DNA of 64,000 bases from Litoditis marina. Lineage: Eukaryota; Nematoda; Chromadorea; Rhabditida; Rhabditidae. The stretch lies in the NCBI GenBank assembly GCA_964036275.1, contig OZ038435.1, positions 8,432,829 through 8,496,828 on the forward strand. Reading direction: 5' to 3'. A program made the translations under genes and the position numbers. Below are positions 35,801 to 47,192 of the stretch, piece by piece (within the stretch, counting starts at the first letter, position 1; each line of letters begins with the position of its first letter). Below the pieces are notes generated by a model. The model saw only the letters and a program-made list of their open reading frames with translations, had not been told where the DNA came from and made no database searches.

Positions 35801-36464
35801 TTTCGCCAACCTGAAAAAAAGTGACATTGAACTCAAAAACAAACTTGTACTGAAATATACGTGATCATCTTTTGAAAAAAAACTGAAAGCATAACCACTA
35901 AAACACTTCAATACACTTATTTTAACAGCTAATAATCGAAATTTGGATAATATTATATAATTCATTCGAAATGTAGCTACCATTTTCTCTCATAACTTTC
36001 ATATTTCTGTATGTAGATAACACTTTCAGATAAACTTCGTGATCGTCTCTAAGCCAATGATACCAGCTATCAAGATTTCAGCCTGATCAGCCGACCTCAC
36101 CCAGCTCTTTACTTGACCACATATTATTGTTGTTCTAGTGCACACTACTCATCTCTACTGTCTTCATTCATATTTTTCACGCACGTGTAGCCACATTTTC
36201 TGTTCGTATACCTAGTTATTTCTATCTGACCTTCCGAAGCGAAAATTAGTTTCATTTGTTGCTCAAAAATAAAATAAAATACAATATATCAAGTTAACCA
36301 ACCATCGTGAGAACAATCTCTTTCTTGAACTTTTCGGGCAGCGTGTTGGCAGCATGACGCGTTTTTCGACAGGTTTGGGAGAACAGAACACACTGTCGTG
36401 GAAGTAGATGGTTGTAGATCAAATGGAGAGCCTCATTTGGAAGGTCACTTACACCAGTAGACAT
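29878..36464 (-). CDS. F-box family protein, gene E (379 aa, intact)
   Basis: Nine exons: 36303-36464, 35658-35810, 34993-35085, 34165-34301, 33346-33571, 32650-32748, 31952-32058, 31213-31334 and 29878-29918. They sum to 1140 bases without stops. Exon 1 is an F-box (LPNEALHLIYNHLLPRQ, SQTCRKTRHAA). Exon 3 reads LKRRFKNSRALIDVLKPLLK, exon 4 DLARMDWFSVLRAITGNKH, exon 5 ILWNIARTGIRSVDI, exon 6 YLEGGCKGTSF, and exon 8 ISWKGP and DSDDAVPRTRPLTPALL. The ATG directly follows CACTTCAG. An extra degraded copy of the exon 8 donor end lies at about 30745-30880 within intron 8. The C-terminal 325 residues match no domain I recognise. Its lysine in SWKGP differs from SWQGP in the other members. Confidence 0.8.
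31753..31876. mobile_element. TTAA-flanked MITE, copy 2 (gene E intron 7)
   Basis: 124 bp including TTAA at each end. The inverted termini are AGAAGGACGATTATGTGG and its complement, and the interior is a near-complete palindrome. TTAA duplications are typical of the piggyBac superfamily. Confidence 0.75.
32358..32611. mobile_element. GGTAACC fold-back element, copy 2 (gene E intron 6)
   Basis: Begins GGTGCATTCTATATGTAACC and ends GGTTAGTTGTAGAATTGCC, with GTTTATT at both flanks. Its right end lies about 40 bases from exon 6. Confidence 0.65.
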
Positions 36465-36859
36465 CTGAAGTGGTACAACTTCAATGTTTTAACATCTAAT
36501 GGTACAATAATGACAAAACATATAATGGATAAAGGTACAATTTCAATGTTTCAACTCAAAACACGATAAATATCATACAAACAACCCGTTTTTCGATTCC
36601 GCCTTACATCAGTGCAAATTCCTAAGCTTTCATTAAAGAAGACAGTTGGGGGCAGCGTAATAATTCCAGCCAGTCTGGTGTGAAAAAAAACCATGAAGAA
36701 ACCACAGTACAGTTGACATTCGAATGAAAGTGCGAAAAACAAAGATTAGCGTTAGCGCACGAACTTAGAATTTTAGCGCACATAGTTCTACCATTGCCGC
36801 TGTCAGCAAGTTAGCTGGCCGGCAACATGCAACCGTCGTGCCAAACAGTTCAATCATAC

Positions 36860-36960
36860 ATCGCCAAGGGTCTCTTATTTTTCAAATTTTTTTCACTAGT
36901 TGTGTAAAAAATTCGGTGGTTTTCAACTCGCGACCCCTACTTTTCTAAAAATCAGTCCGT
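36860..36960. repeat. Partial CACCGCCAAGG repeat between E and F
   Basis: Shares CGCCAAGGGTCTCTTATTTT and CTCGCGACCCCTACTTTT with the full copies at 40345-40579, 59179-59392 and 62288-62514. Apart from this and the gene F 3' flank (37110-37400), I see nothing in the spacer 36465-37435. Confidence 0.5.
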
Positions 36961-37109
36961 ATAAGTTCGATATAATCAACTGGCTAGCGATTTCGAGGTT
37001 ATACCTTGGTTAGTTAGGAATAAATAACTGGGGTTAACCGGCGTGCCACACGATAGTAGTTCAGCAACGGTTTCTATCAACAATCGATCAAAACGGGAGA
37101 ACCAGATAA

Positions 37110-37400
37110 ACAGCGTTGAACTTGGGAACAACTCCAAATATCAGTATTGATATAAAACATTTTCAAAATGATAACTTCTTTCGTAGTACACACAGAAATT
37201 CAATGTTCTCATTCTATAAAAGTAGAACAATAGTACAAACATTCAACAACTCATAGAACCAACAACGAAGAACAACAAACAATTCAACTCAAAACGAGGA
37301 AAAACATCAACATGTTAAAATTATTGTGGACAAAACAAGGACTATTTCATAAAAACCGCCCAAACTGAATGCTACACCAACACAACAATGAATTAACGGA
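37110..37400. repeat. 3' flank of gene F, duplicated downstream of gene G
   Basis: Matches 46735-47000 closely. Shared blocks include ACACAGAAATTCAATGTTCTC and ACAACGAAGAACAACAAA. Both stretches lie just downstream of the stop codon of their gene and may include 3' UTR. Confidence 0.6.
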
Positions 37401-37435
37401 TTGCAACTAATCAAAACGTTGAGAAGGACTACAAG

Positions 37436-40400
37436 CTAAGCGGCACCCATAGTGTGAAAAGCGCTATCCATCTGTCCTGAAAGTAAGAGTAAAGGAATAT
37501 CTCTAGAAACATTGACAAATAGAATAGTTCATTCGCGTTTGAAATATGTTCTGTGATAATACTAACTAACCAATGTGAATTAACCGCCTTTGATTTACAA
37601 CGTCAGCTATAACTATTCGCACTTTCTGTTAAGAGGATGTATACTTCTCGAGCCCACAAACCCACACTATACCACCCATGTTTAACATTGTTATACTGCT
37701 TCTCGTATGATATTATTAGGCGCAATATTATGTTCAAACGTTATGGTATTGCTATTGCAAAGAACGGGAGATCAGCTTTATGTTCGCAATTAGCGAGACA
37801 ACCATCGTAAAATCAATTATAGGAGAGCGAGCCTGAACAGCGAACATAAAGCTCAACTTGGAAACATAACGCGGTACTAGAAAACATAAAAAAAACATCA
37901 GTGAAGTTATGGGAAATATTTAAACCTGCCCAGATCAGTGCAAAGTGTAAAGGAAGAAAACCATATATGCTGTTCGAAATAAATATTTGTACGGGAGATC
38001 AGCTTTATGTTCGCAATTAGCGAGACAACCATCGTAAAATCAATTATAGGAGAGCGAGCCTGAACAGCGAACATAAAGCTCAACTTGGAAACATAACGCG
38101 GTACTAGAAAACATAAAAAAAAACATCAGTGAAGTTATGGGAAATATTTAAACCTGCCCAGATCAGTGCAAAGTGTAAAGGAAGAAAACCATATATGCTG
38201 TTCGAAATAAATATTTGTACGGGAGATCAGCTTTATGTTCGCAATTAGCGAGACAACCATCGTAAAATCAATTATAGGAGAGCGAGCCTGAACAGCGAAC
38301 ATAAAGCTCAACTTGGAAACATAACGCGGTACTAGAAAACATAAAAAAAAACATCAGTGAAGTTATGGGAAATATTTAAACCTGCCCAGATCAGTGCAAA
38401 GTGTAAAGGAAGAAAACCATATATGCTGTTCGAAATAAATATTTGTCACATTTACTTTAGTTTACCTAATAAAAAGGCTTAGGCTTAGGTAAGCAATGGT
38501 TCCTAGAATAGGTCGTTGAACCTTAAGTCACTGGCTCGTTGCGCCTCAGGTTACTGGCTCGTTGCAGTTTGAGGCGAAATTTCGAGGGAGAAATTTAGAT
38601 TACCGACATCCGACTGTTTTTCATATTATATGATTCTAATAGTTACCATTTTTGTGAACTTGTAACCAAGCATAAATTCAACCTGACACCAGAAATGGCA
38701 TTAAATATATCAACTGAGTAAATTCTCTCATAATGTATGAAACTCTACCGCCCTGTGTTCTCAACTATTATAAACTTTCGCGTTATGTTCTCTCTAACCG
38801 CGTTATGTTCTCTCTGACCGCGTTATGTTCGCAATTAAGGGAGAGTTAGGCGACATGTTCGCGAGCGAGCCATCTAGGGGCCGAACATGTAGCAGCAGAC
38901 CCGCAAAGAACTAACTGATAAGGGCAGGAGTCAGAGGTCGGGTGCGAGGAATAGCATCGTCCGAATCGACCCTTCCGGCCACCCGGACAAACAATTGACC
39001 GACCTCCTTACGAATATACGGGCCCTGCCAACTGATCCTGGAAAACAATTTAAAAACTTAAAGCAGGACGATTATGTGGAGCAATCCCGTGTCAACGGTC
39101 TTTTAAACTGCAATTGAAAAATGTATTGCGGTTCAATGGACCGAAGCGTTGCGATTGGACCACATAATCGTCCTTCTTTAACCTAAACATCGAACATAAC
39201 TGAAGACTTAACATTCTGAGCGTCGTCCCACAAAACACGGAAACCCCTAACGACAATGAGGAGAGAATATGTTGAATCATACTTCAATTGAAAATTAAAC
39301 TAGAACTAGCAGGAGTACTGATCATACCAGTTGAGAGTGACATCACTTCACCTATGATGGTGTGCTTTCACAGTCATAAACACATTTCAGGAAAAATAAG
39401 TTACATTGAAAGCTCAAAACTATATGAACGGTGGAAACGTGTTAGCAAGGCCCAAAGCACAAGCAGACCAGATGCTCACAATATTAGCGCTTCAGATCAC
39501 CGAGCTCACCTGTACTGTCCCTTGCTCATTGTGTGCCAGGCTAAATTCACACCGGTATCACTGTCATGGTAGCAAACCCTCTCCGATTGGCCCAACGCAG
39601 TTCGAATTTTGTTCAGCTGCTATAAAAAAAAACATTTGAGACATTTTAATTAGCCAACTCTCCTGCCTTGAAAACTATTTTATTTCCAGTGCGGGGGGTT
39701 ATAAAATGACAATCGTCAATCGCTTATAAGAAGAGGTGTTGAAAAAGAGCGAATGAGTCATTGATCACGCAAAGCCATTATTTTCGACAGAAGAGTTTAT
39801 TATTCGCCACAAGACGCAAAGTGTCCCCGCCTCAATCTTGCATAGGATATCGTCTCATTTTATTCCGAATCAAAATATTAAAACGAGACGTTGTGGAGGG
39901 TTTGTATATTCAACATTGATCGGTAAACTCTCCTTTTTTTCTATTTGCACATATGTTTGTATTCTTGCTATTATAGTCATCGGTCACACCACATGATCAA
40001 GGCGGTTTACACATGCAACCAGGTTGCATGCAACCAAAATGCAACCAGGTTGCATGTGTAAAGACAGTTCGGTTGCTTTCCAAATGCAACCGGGTTGCTT
40101 TTGGTTGCTTTTCAAATGCAACCAAACACTCAATTTTTTGACATTCTCCGGTTTTTAATGCAATTTGGTTGCATTTGAGAAGCAACCGAAAGCAACCCGG
40201 TTGCATTTGGAATACAACCAAACTGTCTTTACACATGCAACCTGGTTGCATTTTGGTTGCATGCAACCCGGTTGCATGTGTAATTGGCCCATGATCAAAG
40301 CCGATACCCAGGTGAAGATCTCATTCCCGAACTGAGCTAGAGCGGCATACACCGCCAAGGCCCCTCATAAATGGGGGAGTCACGAGCAAATCCTAGTAAA

Positions 40401-43400
40401 AAGTAGGGGTCGCGAGCTGTTAACTAACGAATTTCGTACAAAATCAGCTATAATCTTACGGAAATTCGTTGAATGTCGCCGTTTTGGGGGGTCGCGAGTC
40501 GCGACACGAGAAAACACGGGGGGGGGGGGGGGGCGGTCGCAAGAATTTTGAAGGAATAAGAGGCCCGTGGCGATGTATGATGTATGTAGAGCAGTCGACC
40601 ATCGCTCTCGTTTACTATAAACCTATTTCTTTCTCTCTACAGTTTTATATCACTAGTAGCAGCGAACAAAATCTAGAGTGGCATCGCTGACAAGTTTTAC
40701 GGAGAAAATTTTCTGTGGAGAAACATTGAAAAAGCAGAGTGCAACTAACCGTCACGAATAAAGCGGTGAACTCGTTCGTTCTCTTACCACCAATGACTGA
40801 GAAAAAGAAATCGAACGAGCTTCCTTTATAGCCACCCTCTAAGAATACCTGTAAACTATCGGTTTGTATGCGGTTACAAAGAATGAAAACACAACAAATT
40901 ACACGCACAAACTTATCTTACACGCAAAAACTTTAATTATCGGTTATCACGTATTATGACAATTATACGCAGAATAGTTCACAGTTTCAACATATCAGCC
41001 AACCTTTAAATTACATCGAATTCAGGAAGCATGCTTTTCGCATTAGAAAAGCAATTGTAGGAAATTCAACATCGAGAGTGCCTAGAGCTAGAGTTTTCTG
41101 TTGCTTTATCGACAAATATTGGAGCATGATCGGAACTGACCTTCACAAACAGCTCGAAATAGGCTAAGTATTGTCTGGTGACTTCGCGGGGAAATGCCAT
41201 GAAACAAAGCTGGAGATGAGAGAACCAGTCCAATCGGATCGAAGAGAAAACGGTGAGTGGGAAGAAATACCGAAGATTCACTGAACGAATGCCGCTTCTG
41301 GCGAGGTTCCAAAGAATCACCACCAGAGAGACGTGCCGAACTACCTCCACAGACGAGTGCAGGCTTCTGGAAACCGAAACCCTTTGCCCATTTAAAACAA
41401 GTTGTAAAAGTACCATTACACAGTGTAAATCTGACAACGGAATGTCTTTAAAAAAAACTTTGTTAAACTTTGGTCGAGTGCGAGAAGAAAAAAGGCAATT
41501 CAACCATATTTCAAAAAGTCAGGTCCTATATGCCTATTGCGAACCCGAACGGGATGATTGGGGAAAATTAAAGTCTGACTGCATGCGCAGGTGGGTCCCC
41601 CCGTAGTACTTCAGCCCCCCCCCCCCCCCCCGGTCGATGGGGGTCTCCTTCAATTTCCCAGAAGCAATACAAACTCAGAAAAGGTGGGAGTGTAACTTAA
41701 ATGTTCCCAACGTTTGTCGTGAAGAGCAGTTGTCAACATTTCCAAGTGAAATGCTTATGCAAATCTCGCCATGTGTAAGCTGTTAACTTACATTGGAACC
41801 TGCGAGATGTTCTCACAGAGACTCCGAACCGATTTGATTTCAATTTCCAGCGAGGCCCAGGGCACGGCCGAAGAGTGTGTATTTCCGCTGACGGTTCGAA
41901 GAATTTTAAACCAGCGCAGTTGGAAAAGATCAGATATATCCTGTAAGATGTGCATATAAAACCTATCCTCCTATCCATCTCGAAAATGGTAAAAGTGCTA
42001 TTATTTTTCTACTCTTGAACGGAGTGTCGTATTTGAAATTGACACTTTCTTCTCCAACTGAAAAAGGCTTTTTTTTAGATTTTTTAAATGGCAAGAAGCG
42101 GCGGGCGCGAAAAAGGTTCGAGCCGGAAAATTGAATGGCATAATGGCAAATAAGTACAACGGCTGACGGGAACAGGGATGACCAAAATTTCGACCAGCCT
42201 TGCGGGCGAACGACCCCCGCCCTCAATAATTAAGAATAAAATCGTAAATAGTCAAAAACAAGCTTTCTGGACAAAACATATTTCGAGTAGAAGTTAGAAT
42301 TCAATAAAATCTTCCCGATTTTCATTTATTTTTTTTCAAATTTCGGGATAAAACATAATTACTATTCTCTATTAAGTGCGACTATTCTTCAAAACGCACT
42401 ATAGAACCTGCTTTCTTAGCAAAAATTTTTTCTTTTTGGGGGTAAATTTCGGGTTACTTAGTGGTTAACAAAAGAGTTAACCCGGTTAATGGTTAAATAA
42501 GAGGGTTAACGAAATACCGGGTTAAATAAAGAATTCGCCGGTTTTGTGTTGCACTCACCGTAACGATTCTGACCTGCGACAGCGAAACAACTTTCAGGAG
42601 TGGCTTCAGAACATCGATGTAAGCACGACTGTTCGTGAAACGCCGCTTCATCTGAAATTCTATATTCTGTGGTGAAAACTAAAAACATTCGTACAGTGTA
42701 CAGAGTGAGACCTACGAAGTGTGTAAGCCTTGAACCACCTTGAGACCAAAAACTTGACCAAATTTACCGATACAACCCCCCCCCCCTCTCTTTCTCTCTG
42801 TGCACCGTCTATTAAGGTGGCGGTAGTCTCTTGAAGTTGAAATGTCCCACCCAATTTGGCACAACCTCATGACAAAACGCCAAAATGTTATCTAGAAACC
42901 GTATTTGACAGGTGAAATATCATTGGACAGCTGGGTATAAGAAAAACACGCTTAGTTTTTTTGTCCATTAGGTGAACAACTTTATTAAGATAATGATTTG
43001 TGAAGACCAACCACGTAATAATTTAATTTTTCCACATGTGACCTGTCCTTTCCACTTGAATAACTTCGCTCGAACTCGTCTTTGTGCGACGATAACAATT
43101 CACTGGCTTTGATGAAAAACAAACAATAAAAGTCCGTAGCACCGAACCGTCGATTTTCCTGAAAAGAGTAAGCAGGTGAGTGCAACTGTGAGTGTGAGCT
43201 CCTAACTGAGAACAAGCCATGTGTGCCATTATGCATGACATGTACACTGTGTACATACATACCGATCGATCCGTCGCCCGGAGGCATGAAAGAATGGTTT
43301 GAAAGTTTGGCGCCAGATTTCAAGAAAGCACCATTACGAAAATGGAAATATTGATCATTTAAATTTAAAAGAAGCAGAACGGCCGCACCAGCGCACCACC

Positions 43401-44128
43401 ATCACGCCTATATTTCAGAACAGCACCATCGAGCCATCACTAAATACACGTTATTTAGGCAACTCCTGGAATACCACGTTAAATTTGCGAAAAAGACTGC
43501 AAGCAACAAGCAACTGGAAAGACCGAAACCGAAATGAAGAGACGCAGAGACATTTTCAAACACCTATAACTAGACGGAATTTTTTTCAGTGCCCTTGTGG
43601 TTTGACTGGGAGATCTACCATACCTCACGTTTTCAGCGAAATCGGTCCACACATGAAAAAAATGCCAGAAGTGCGCCCAGGTTACTCACAACGGAAGTCG
43701 GCGCTCTGAATGAAGCGCATAGCGTAACAACTTTGCTCAAACTGGACTGATTTTGTTGAAACATGAAACATAAATTAGAAATGCCCTATAGAGAAAGCAC
43801 AAATCATAAAAACTTCTGGTTTTCATCAGTGAAGCTTTTTGAGGTGAAAATAAAAAAAACGCGCATTAGCCGGAGAAAAGACAAATCACGCACAGCGCTT
43901 CGCGCTGTGCGCGATTAAATTAGACACGTAATGTAATATGATATGACTGACCAATATGAGTACTATTTCTTGCTTGAACTTCTTGGGCAGTGTCGTGGCC
44001 GCCTGTCGCAGTTGCTGACAGGTTTGTGAGAGAAGAACACACTTTTGCGGCGGAAGATTACGGTAAACCAAATGAAGAGCCTCTTTGGGGAGATCAGCAA
44101 AATTAATAGCCGAATGGCTAGCCGACAT
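37436..44128 (-). CDS. F-box family protein, gene F (387 aa, intact)
   Basis: Nine exons: 43952-44128, 43012-43158, 42559-42651, 41792-41940, 41141-41366, 40750-40848, 39510-39619, 38916-39037 and 37436-37476. They sum to 1164 bases without stops. The F-box exon is five codons longer than in E (MSASHSAINFADLPKEA; then LVYRNLPPQK and SQTCQQLRQAA). Exon 3 reads MKRRFTNSRAYIDVLKPLLK, exon 5 ILWNLARSGIRSVNLRY, exon 6 VFLEGGYKGSSFDF, exon 7 TALGQSERVCYHDS, and exon 8 ISWQGP and DSDDAIPRTRPLTPALI. Here two bases (AT) separate the acceptor TTTTGCAG from the ATG. The exon 7 acceptor ends TATAG, weaker than its neighbours. Intron 8 holds a triplicated 227-bp unit. Role inferred as SCF substrate adaptor only. 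Confidence 0.8.
37764..38446. repeat. Three tandem copies of a 227-bp unit (gene F intron 8)
   Basis: Copies start at 37764, 37991 and 38219. They are identical as far as I can read except for one extra A in a poly-A run. Each unit contains a perfect 14-base inverted pair, AGCTTTATGTTCGC and GCGAACATAAAGCT, so each can form a stem. Related CGCGTTATGTTC and GCGAACATGT motifs continue at 38770-38900, next to exon 8. Confidence 0.9.
39058..39181. mobile_element. TTAA-flanked MITE, copy 3 (gene F intron 7)
   Basis: TTAA at both ends, with termini AGCAGGACGATTATGTGG and CCACATAATCGTCCTTCT. Inserted in the opposite orientation to copy 2. It begins 20 bases from exon 8. Confidence 0.75.
40001..40289. 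mobile_element. GCAACC element with perfect 9-bp target duplication
   Basis: 289 bp, starting GGCGGTTTACACATGCAACC and ending GGTTGCATGTGTAATTGGCC. CATGATCAA stands on both sides (39992-40000 and 40290-40298). The interior is repeated GCAACC/GGTTGC in both orientations. A 9-bp duplication suggests a Mutator-like non-autonomous element. In gene F intron 6. Confidence 0.8.
40345..40579. mobile_element. CACCGCCAAGG element (gene F intron 6)
   Basis: Inverted borders CATACACCGCCAAGG and GTGGCGATGTATG. The interior has AAAGTAGGGGTCGCGAG and a 16-G run at 40518-40533. TAGAGCGG lies before it and TAGAGCAG shortly after it, a near 8-bp duplication. Confidence 0.6.
41615..41631. repeat. Poly-C tract (17 C) in gene F intron 4
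   Basis: An uninterrupted C run between exons 4 and 5 of gene F, so poly-G on the coding strand. Confidence 0.85.
42439..42539. repeat. Half GTTAAC element (gene F intron 3)
   Basis: Only the right half is present, ending CGGGTTAAATAAAGAATTCGCC. It ends 20 bases left of exon 3. Confidence 0.55.
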
Positions 44129-44236
44129 ATCTGCAAAACGGGTACACATTTTTATACAGAAAGACATTGAATGCATCTTGAGTAATCTACAAACATGCTC
44201 AAGACCGATAACTTGTATACTCCTCAGACGGCGATT

Positions 44237-45577
44237 TGTGCGTGTACAAAATACGACACACCAATGTGCGCCTCCAATCAGAAATATTTGGGCGCGAAAA
44301 CACCGTTATTCAAATTTTTAACTACGGTATCTAAGAACATTTAGTTTTTTGGGATTTTTTCGCTGGTTTTACTAATTATTGAATGATTTTCATGGATTTG
44401 GTGATGATTCCCACAGTTTCATCTTCAATGGAAGTACTTAGAAAAATCAAACATTCTTATACGAACAAGAAACGATGAGATCATTGATATGATGAGTTGC
44501 TCACAGCTCACTATGGGGTATCTAGATTTACGATTACTCTCAATATGTTTTTGGCCTTTGCATTTAAGTTGCATTTTAGAGAGAATTTCGCGTTTTTAGG
44601 AGCTGCAAAAATCAGCCAATAATCGAAAAGCTCTGTTGAACACCATATTGGAAAGGAACAAAATCGGTTTGATATATTGAAAATTTAAGTTTAGCACTTT
44701 CCTTTTGCATGTATTTCTTCTTCTGTGCTGGGAAATACAGCGCCAGTCCTCTCCCAAAATTTATCAAGCGTCCGAATCAAACATATTTCCGTTTACTGAA
44801 CAAGGGACGGTGAAGTTCAGTTGAAATGTTCAGCCGCTTTTGAAAGGTTCTTGTATAATATTGTTGACTCGGAAAATGTTCTGACTCAACCAAAGTTGCG
44901 GCAATGAGGACGAAGATTCAAAAAGCTTTTTACCAATCGGAAGACTGAGTACAAACTAGATTCAACAAGCCATCGGGGTTTTGTTGGTAGTAATTGTGAA
45001 CAAAGACAATGTGAAACTTGGGTGGTGCAGAACTGATCGTGCGTGTGGATTCGTGAGTATTTGCCCGCCAAATTTGACAGAAGAAATATCAATTAAGCTT
45101 TGAGATGTTTGAAATTAGACGAGGTACTACTTGTTCTAAGCACATGTGGTTGGAAATTAGATGACCTCTTCAATAACCAGTAGCCTCCTAACTACGCAAC
45201 CTGGAGCTAAATGCTATTGTCTAAACGAAAATATCCATACATTGATAGCGTACGTGTACGAGAATGATAAAAAGTTACTATAAAGCTTTGTAACACGTGT
45301 TCTTAGCAATCAGTAAAAACGCTTTGTTTATTAAACCCAACTTTGCGGTATGTTTGGAGTGACTTCGCTAATTTTCCTCACCAGACCATTATATCCATTA
45401 GAAAACGAAAATTCCATCACGAGCCCCTATTCAAATTCTGAGAAAAACAAGTGAAAACGACATAATAATTGAATGTTCTTAGATACCGTAGTTAAAAATT
45501 TGAATTACTGTATTCGCGCGCTCCAATTTTTTTGAATGAAGGCGCAAACTCGGTGTGTCGTATTTTGTACACGCACA
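44237..45577. mobile_element. 1.34-kb long-TIR element with 6-bp target duplication
   Basis: Terminal inverted repeats of about 110 bases start TGTGCGTGTACAAAATACG and include AATTTTTAACTACGG and TATCTAAGAACATT. The six bases GCGATT flank both ends (44231-44236 and 45578-45583). The interior of about 1.1 kb has no convincing coding frame. It lies in the spacer upstream of gene F. A non-autonomous DNA transposon is the likely reading. The 6-bp duplication does not clearly fit the common superfamilies, so I leave it unclassified. Confidence 0.75.
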
Positions 45578-46101
45578 GCGATTGTATCTCACTAAAATTA
45601 AAGAAACCAGTTAATCGAAATTTGGTTTGAAATTTCAAATTTATTTCACTCCGACCAGTACGCAGTACAATATTTATCTCTTCTACATATATGCATGTCG
45701 GAGAGTTCATTTGCGCTGACATGTAATCAAACTTCAGAAAATTAGAATGTTAACAATTAAAAACATGGAGGTTAGGAATGCGGTGTAAGTACCGAGCGAT
45801 GAGCGCCTTAAAAACTGCGCGAAAATTCAAATTTGAAAAACTACACTGAAACGCTATTTCGACGACGATCGTCGTATGAGCTCTATGTTGCACGAGCGTG
45901 TAACAAACACACATCATAAAATCCTAATTACAGTACGCCGGCATAACGCGGGAATTTTGAATTCGTACTGCGTTGCGTGCCAAAAAGCGTTGGAGCATGT
46001 TTATGAATACGAGCCTTAGACTAATTTGACAAAGTAAAAATAATTCTGACTCAGAAACTAGAAGGCCGAAGAGATTAAAGCAAAGACTCAATATTTTTAT
46101 C

Positions 46102-46225
46102 TTAAAGAAGGACGATTATGTGGTCCAATCGCAACGCTTCAGTCCTTTAAACCGCAATACATTTTTCAATTGCAGTTTAAAGGACCGATGTAACGGGATT
46201 GGTCCACATAATCGTCCTTCTTTAA
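46102..46225. mobile_element. TTAA-flanked MITE, copy 4
   Basis: TTAA at both ends, termini AGAAGGACGATTATGTGG and complement, and almost identical to copy 2. It lies in the spacer downstream of gene G. Confidence 0.75.
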
Positions 46226-46734
46226 AGAATTAGAACTGTTTCTAAGGACGATTTAATTAGGCTCTGTCTAGGGATGACTGAAAATTTGACAGATTTCATC
46301 GATGATAAGAATTAGAACTGAATACAGTACACCAAACAGATTTCCATCCAATTTTATCCATATACGACTTGCAATACTTCAGTGAGTAGTTTTTATTTAC
46401 CTCTTCAAAAGATGAATAAAACTCTTAATCAAGTCCGAAGATGACTAAATACCAGTTCTTGCCCAGGGTTCCAGCTGTTGGAAGCCAGGGTGGATACTGG
46501 ATACCTTGTTCAGGATTGTCCAACGCGCTACTTAAATGACAAAGAAATGTCCGAGTAGCAACATAAACCCGCCTTATTGCCAGAGTTGAAACATTTAACT
46601 TGTGCGTGCATTTTGGCCATAATAGATATGGCTAGAGGAAGATCGCTGAGATTCATAAGAAAATGAGGGCAGTAGGTAGTTTGGAAACAGTTGTATTAAC
46701 AATCTCGCCATGAAAGCCGACTATACAAACAATT

Positions 46735-47000
46735 TCTGAAATTAGGAACAACCCCAAATATAAATTTGTAAATGATATAAAACTTTTTCCCAAATGATAA
46801 CTTCATTCGGAGTACACACAGAAATTCAATGTTCTCATTATATGAAAGTAGAACAATAGACGATTGCAAACAATCAACAACTCATAGAATTAACAACGAA
46901 GAACAACAAAGAATTCAACTCAAACTGAGGAAAAACATATAAACTTGTAAACAACACACATCCTAAATAAAAAACACCAAAACTGAACCATATGACAACA
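46735..47000. repeat. 3' flank of gene G, homologous to that of gene F
   Basis: See 37110-37400. The rest of the spacer 45578-47192 holds no gene that I can support. 45940-46040 loosely resembles 13490-13600. Confidence 0.55.
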
Positions 47001-47192
47001 TGACAAGAAAGTAACATAACACCGGGTTATTCAAATGAACCACCTATGGAGGTGGAAAATGAACTAGTTGAAAAAAAGTGTTGACCTAAAATGAAGATCA
47101 AATTTACAACAAGCAGCAAATCAAATAGCAAAAAGTTATTCGACACGTTAGACGATCAGTAGATAAAATCGATCCAATAGCAATCACGGAGA

